Shown here: positions 59,416 through 64,000 of the stretch, piece by piece
How the letters are laid out: the number at the start of each line of letters is the position of its first letter
How positions within the stretch are numbered: the stretch's first letter is position 1
Assembly: GCA_950022295.1 (NCBI GenBank)
Contig: OX465600.1
Coordinates: forward strand, 7,130,001 to 7,194,000
From: Bromus sterilis
Lineage: Eukaryota; Streptophyta; Magnoliopsida; Poales; Poaceae
Length of the DNA: 64,000 nucleotides
Direction: 5' to 3'
Translations under genes and position numbers: made by a program
The notes under the pieces: model-generated
Database searches by the model: none
What the model was told of the DNA's origin: nothing
What the model saw: the letters and a program-made list of their open reading frames with translations, nothing else

Positions 59416-60285
59416 TCTCTCAATTTTGCTAAGTGATTACACGATCCTTAGAACACCATACCTCCCCCGATCATCACGGCCATCAGTATGTGTTCAAGGT
59501 AGGCCATCATGCCAATCACATCATCTATGTGACTCATGCTCGACCTTTCGGTCTCTTGTGTTCCGAGGCCATATCATATACATATGCCAGGCTCGCCATC
59601 ACACCCTATGTGATTTATTGCTGTGTCATGCAAGGACATATCATATACATATGCCAGGCTTGCTACACCCACCTCTTGTGAACGAAAAAATGTTTGACAC
59701 CCGTGTGACACGTGATGCCTCCATAATGTAGAACTTTCCAGGTGGTGCTCACTAGGGTAAGGACACTGTGTTGGTTTTAGTGAGAGATCATCCTATAATG
59801 CTACCGTCGTTATATCAAGCATATTAGCAAAACAGGATGTAGAACTTTAAATCATACAAGCTATGATCCCCCTTCATGCAAAGCAAAGTCAAACGCCTTT
59901 CTACTTTAGCTTATGCAAGTTTTACGTGGGTGCTAGGGGTTTCGAGAGAGAGAACCGATTTCTATCCTGCGAAAACATGCCACAACACCGATCCCCAATC
60001 GTCTCTATTACACCCCTGTCGGGGCCCTCCGTTGCAAACATCTTCGCATCGCTAATGCAGAGAGACAGACACCCCCCCAGCCACTTTATATGGTACAAGC
60101 CATATGTCAAACGTGGAACCAGTCTCGCGTAAACGCGTAAGGTCGGTCGGGGGCCGCTTCATCAAACATTGCCGCAATGCTAAATGAGTACACGTGGGAG
60201 GGTAACGAATGAAGATTCGATGCCCACATCCTAGATGTGTTCTACCCGTACAATACATCTACGCATAGCTAGCTCATGATACCAC
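59416..60285 (-). repeat. Inverted BARE/Angela-type leader with primer site
   Basis: Reading the minus strand downward from 60285: GTGGTATCATGAGCTAG (a primer-site relic with one inserted T), TGCGTAGATG, GATGAAGCGGCCCCCGACCG and, near 59540, GGCCTCGGAACAC and GACCGAAAGGTCGAGCATG. Each has a counterpart in the plus-strand leader (58043-59300). The inverted leader ends near 59416, directly at the truncated gag. Confidence 0.65.
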
Positions 60286-62000
60286 TGTTGGGATACGGGG
60301 CCGAAAACACAAATTTTTCATACCTACGGTACCCGAACCCAAGATCTATGCTATGGTGATGTAATGTAACGGAGGGAATCGGTGTTCATACCTTTGAAGA
60401 CCGAAAGAGGGAAACGTTCTTGCGAACGTGGTTGGCGTAGACTCAGAACTACGACCTCCCTGTCGTGTAGAAGACCACCACCGGCGAGGATGACTCCCGA
60501 TAAACCTCCAGCGACGAAGTAGCACCACAGGTGTAGTGCCTCGAAGAGATTACACACGTACAGTGCAACCGATGTTCCCTCCGGGCTCCGAACCAGGCGA
60601 GCAGCGGAAAGAAGACGGATTCGGATCCCGACTCCGGTAGAGCGACGGCCTGCCTTATGGTGGAGAACTCCAATCCTGGTGCAGACTCCAAACAAGGGGA
60701 GTCCACTTCCGGAAATGGAGAAAGAGAGAGAGAGAACTCAATGAGATGATGGAAAAAGGGGGGTCTACCCCTCCTTATATAGGCCAAGGGGGGGTGCCAC
60801 CCTCCCTCAACTTCCCATGTGGTATTAAACCAAAGGGGAGGGGAGGGGGGTGCGCCATATGGAGGGTGGGCCCCTCCCTTGGCGCCATGGGCCAAGGGGG
60901 GAGGCTCCCTCCTTCCCCTAATGGGCCCTAAGGGGCCCATTTGCCTTTTTCCCATTTAATTAATTAATTTAAATATATTTTAATATTTAATTCAGATAAT
61001 TAAATACTAAAACATTATTAAATATAATTAAACATTATTTTGAACCTTTCAAAATATCCGGAACAACTTCCGTTCTCTCCCGGAACTATTCCGGTGCTTT
61101 CTCCTATTTCACCGATTGATCCCGAATCTGCCCTAGCATCGATTGCCCCTTAAGTGTGACACCCTAACGGTCCGGGAAACAGCAGACATGGTCGAGACTC
61201 TTCTCATTGACCAATGACTAGTCAGTTGGACCTGGTTACAATCCTTGACAGCCCCTGCGCTTCCATCGAATGAACTTCGATCGCTTTTGGAAACCGTTAA
61301 CGATACGACGTAATCCCTTTGTGCTGCGGTACTTTGTTTGTCCGAGGTTTGATCATCGGTATCCCACATACCGTGTTCACATCTCGTTCACAACAAACAA
61401 GTTTACTCGTCCATGATCATTGCATCTCTTGTGACCTAGTCACCTGCTTGCAAGCTGTTGATGCAATATCACCGAGTGGGCCCAGAGTACCTGTCCTGTC
61501 ACAAGGACTGACAAATCCCGCTCTGATCTATTCACATAATCATCAACCATCTATTTCGGAATACCCAAAGTGCACCGTTATAGCCAACATATTTCAGTCA
61601 GGCGGTGGGATACAAATCAAAGTCTCCTCATAGATGACAATTACGTATGATCATTGCGGTCTAAGGACTAAGCCATACGTTACAAAGTCATAGCAACGCT
61701 GAACTATGTGACTCGATCACATTGCATTACTTTAGGTGGGTGTACGTCCATCACATCATTCCCCTAATGATATGACCTCATTGTCAATGGACTTAAGTGT
61801 CACCATGATCAGGAAAGCTTGATCAATCAATTGCCCAATGAGATAGTTTTCCCGAGTTAAACTACGGACCATGTTTTATACTACACCTGTATTAGTATTT
61901 CCAAGTAATACAGTTATAGCACAGTATAAAACGTATTATGAACAAAACGGATATGTGACAAATATCTTTATTAATTTGTCTCTAGGGCACATATCCAACA
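60286..62000 (-). repeat. BARE/Angela-type Copia LTR, minus orientation
   Basis: On the minus strand it starts TGTTGGATATGTGCCCTAGA (62000) and ends CGTATCCCAACA (60286), 1715 bp. Its upstream flank is a polypurine tract (AAGTGGGAGAC, 62001-62011), as for a 3' LTR; its downstream flank is a primer site, as for a 5' LTR. Compared with the plus-strand LTR it is clearly diverged. Confidence 0.82.
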
Positions 62001-62031
62001 GTCTCCCACTTGCACTAGAGTACAAATTACA

Positions 62032-64000
62032 CTAGTTTACATCAGGTATGTATCTAACACCAATGGTCTCTCGGTGTTCTTCAAACTTGCCCTGTGGAAG
62101 AGGTTTAGTCATCGGGTCTGCTGCGTTCAGATCCGTATGTATCTTGTGAATCCTAGTGTGTCCATCCCTGACGTAGTCTCGCGTCACATGGAACTTTCGG
62201 AGGATGTGCTTGGCTGTAGAGTGAGTTCTTGGCTCCTTCGCGTTAGCAATGGCACCCGTGTTGTCGCAGAAGATCCCCACGGGGTCAGTGCAACTGGGAA
62301 AAACGCCAAGCTCGATCACGAACTTCTTCAGCCACAGCGCCTCGTTTGACGCTTCGCAAGCGGCAATGTACTCCGACTCCATTGAAGATTGAGCGACGAC
62401 TGACTGTTTGCCGCTCCTCCAGCTAATCGCGCCACCGTTCAACATGAAAACATATCCCGTCTGGGATTTCGAGTCATCTAGATCTGAGCCGAGGCTTGCG
62501 TCAACGTAACCCTTTACGGTGAGCTCCTCATCAACTCCTCCATAAACGAGAAAGAGATCCTTGGTTCTTCTCAAGTACTTAAGGATGTTCTTTACTGCTG
62601 TCCAGTGAGCCATTCCCGGGTTACTCTGGTAGCGATTAGTCATACTAATGGCCAACGCTAAATCCAGTCTGGTACATAACATAGCATACATGAGAGAACC
62701 TATGGCTGAGGCATAGGGCTTTGAGGACATTTCCTCCTTCTCTTTTGCTGTGGTTGGGCATTGAGTCACGCTTAATTTGACACCTTTTATAACTGGCAAG
62801 AGGCCTCTCTTGGAGTTATCCATACTGAACCTTTTCAATATCTTGTCAATATAAGTGTTCTGACTCAAGGCCAACCGTCGATTAGGTCTATCTCTATAGA
62901 TCTTAATCCCCAATATGTACGCAGCTTCACCTAGGTCCTTCATGGAAAATTGTCCATTCAGATATTCCTTTACTCCCTCTAAGAATTTCTTATCGTTCCC
63001 TATTAGTAATATGTCATCTACATATAACACAAGGAATGCTACAGAACTCCCACTCAGTTTCTTATAGACGCAGAACTCTTCGACGTTTTGGACAAATCCA
63101 AAAGCTTTAATGACCTCGTCAAATCGAAGATTCCAGCTCCGAGATGCTTGCTTCAACCCATAGATGGACCGTTGAAGCTTGCACACCTTACCAGCATTCC
63201 TTGGATCGATAAACCCCTCTGGTTGCATCATATACAACTCTTCCTCAATGTTGCCATTAAGGAACGCAGTTTTCACATCCATCTGCCATATCTCGTAATC
63301 ATGATAGGCAGCTATTGCTAGTAGGATCCGAATAGACTTGATCATCGCTACAGGAGAGAATGTCTCCTCGTAGTCAACTCCTTGAATTTGTCGGAACCCC
63401 TTCGCGACAAGTCAAGCTTTGTAGACAGATACGTTTCCGTCTACGTCAGTCTTTTTCTTGAAAATCCATTTATTCTCGACGGCCTTGCGGTCCTCGGGAA
63501 TATCCACCAAAGTCCAAACTTTGTTGGTGTACATGGAGTCTATTTCGGATTTCATGGCTTCCAGCCATTTCTCGGACTCGGGTCCCTCCATTGCTTCTTT
63601 GTAACTCGTAGGTTCATCCGACTCATCAGCCGAGATTGCATTCACAAGCTGTCCGTAAAACTCTGTAGGTTGACGGACTCTTGATGACCTACGGGGAAAA
63701 ATAGGTTCCTCTTCATTCTCATCATGATCATCATGTATGTCATGATCGTTATGAATGTCTTCCTGGCCATTCTCTTCAGCTCCCACTGTGGAAGAAGGTT
63801 CCAGAACAATTTCTGTTGCCGGTTCTTCCATTTGGAGTGATTGGTCAGTCACTTCATCGAGGTCTATTTTCCTCCCACTCAATTCTTTCGAGAGAAACTC
63901 TTTCTCAAGAAAGTGTCCAGTCTTAGTGACAAACGTTTTGCCCTCAGATTGGTTGTAGAAGGTGTATCCAACAGTTTCCTTTGGATATCCTACAAAGATG
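62032..64000 (-). pseudogene. Copia pol polyprotein, C-terminal part (integrase end, RT, RNase H), one in-frame stop
   Basis: The frame enters from beyond the window. The integrase C-terminus is at about 63883-64000 (IFVGYPKETVGYTFYNQSEG, then KTFV). Next comes an acidic linker, then reverse transcriptase (NKWIFKKKTDVDGNV, WQMDVKTAFLNG, IYGLKQASRSWN, FLVLYVDDILLIG with the catalytic YVDD), and RNase H (GYVDASLGSDLDDSKSQTGY, SSMESEYIAACEASNEALW, DNTGAIANAKEP). The stop is TAG at 62032-62034. One TGA (63412-63414) interrupts the RT after VYKA, where an Arg codon is expected; the frame is otherwise intact. It belongs with the LTR at 60286-62000. The order IN-RT-RH identifies Copia. Confidence 0.9.

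Overview
This window looks like nuclear DNA of a Triticeae grass (wheat, barley or Aegilops type). The evidence is split plant genes with GT-AG introns, a BARE/Angela-type Copia LTR with its TGGTATCAGAGC primer site, CTCCCTCCGT Stowaway ends, and deep nesting of grass transposons. All calls come from reading the sequence; no database was searched. The window cannot say which species or subgenome it is.

Five host genes can be supported. (1) 1-1067 (+): the last exon of a trihelix-like transcription factor that starts outside the window. (2) 9941-17540 (-): a complete ten-exon plant UBX-domain protein of the PUX7 type (456 aa), with transposons in three of its introns. (3) 39586-42854 (+): a complete four-exon DUF3700 / Wali7 / TSJT1-like protein (236 aa). 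(4) 43729-46024 (-): a complete eight-exon organellar peptidyl-tRNA hydrolase (237 aa), convergent with (3) and with a 5' UTR intron. (5) 51231-51304 (-): a tRNA-Asn(GUU) gene.

Most of the rest is mobile DNA. Three Mutator-like elements each have a perfect 9-bp target duplication (4748-6264, 15381-16373, 27988-29496); the first carries a small Helitron and a Stowaway MITE. Two PIF/Harbinger-type elements (21837-23820 and 30585-38722) have 3-bp TAA/TTA duplications and carry no transposase. Instead each has its own TATA promoter and a passenger reading frame for a protein I do not recognise, with clustered SUMO-type motifs in the longer copy. The second copy was split by a young 6.8-kb LTR retrotransposon (31047-37862, 5-bp duplication) that has only gag and protease remnants and no reverse transcriptase or integrase. 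A 5'-truncated LINE (about 46735-50345), itself hit by a 521-bp hAT MITE, lies just upstream of the hydrolase gene. The right end (56360-64000) is a rearranged BARE/Angela-type region: two LTR-plus-leader arms face each other head to head, and one LTR has internal sequence on both sides.

The host genes look like ordinary housekeeping or stress genes that do not form a pathway together. The most unusual material is the SUMO-motif passenger protein of the Harbinger-type elements, the filled/empty insertion sites inside PUX7 intron 3, and the inverted BARE arms.
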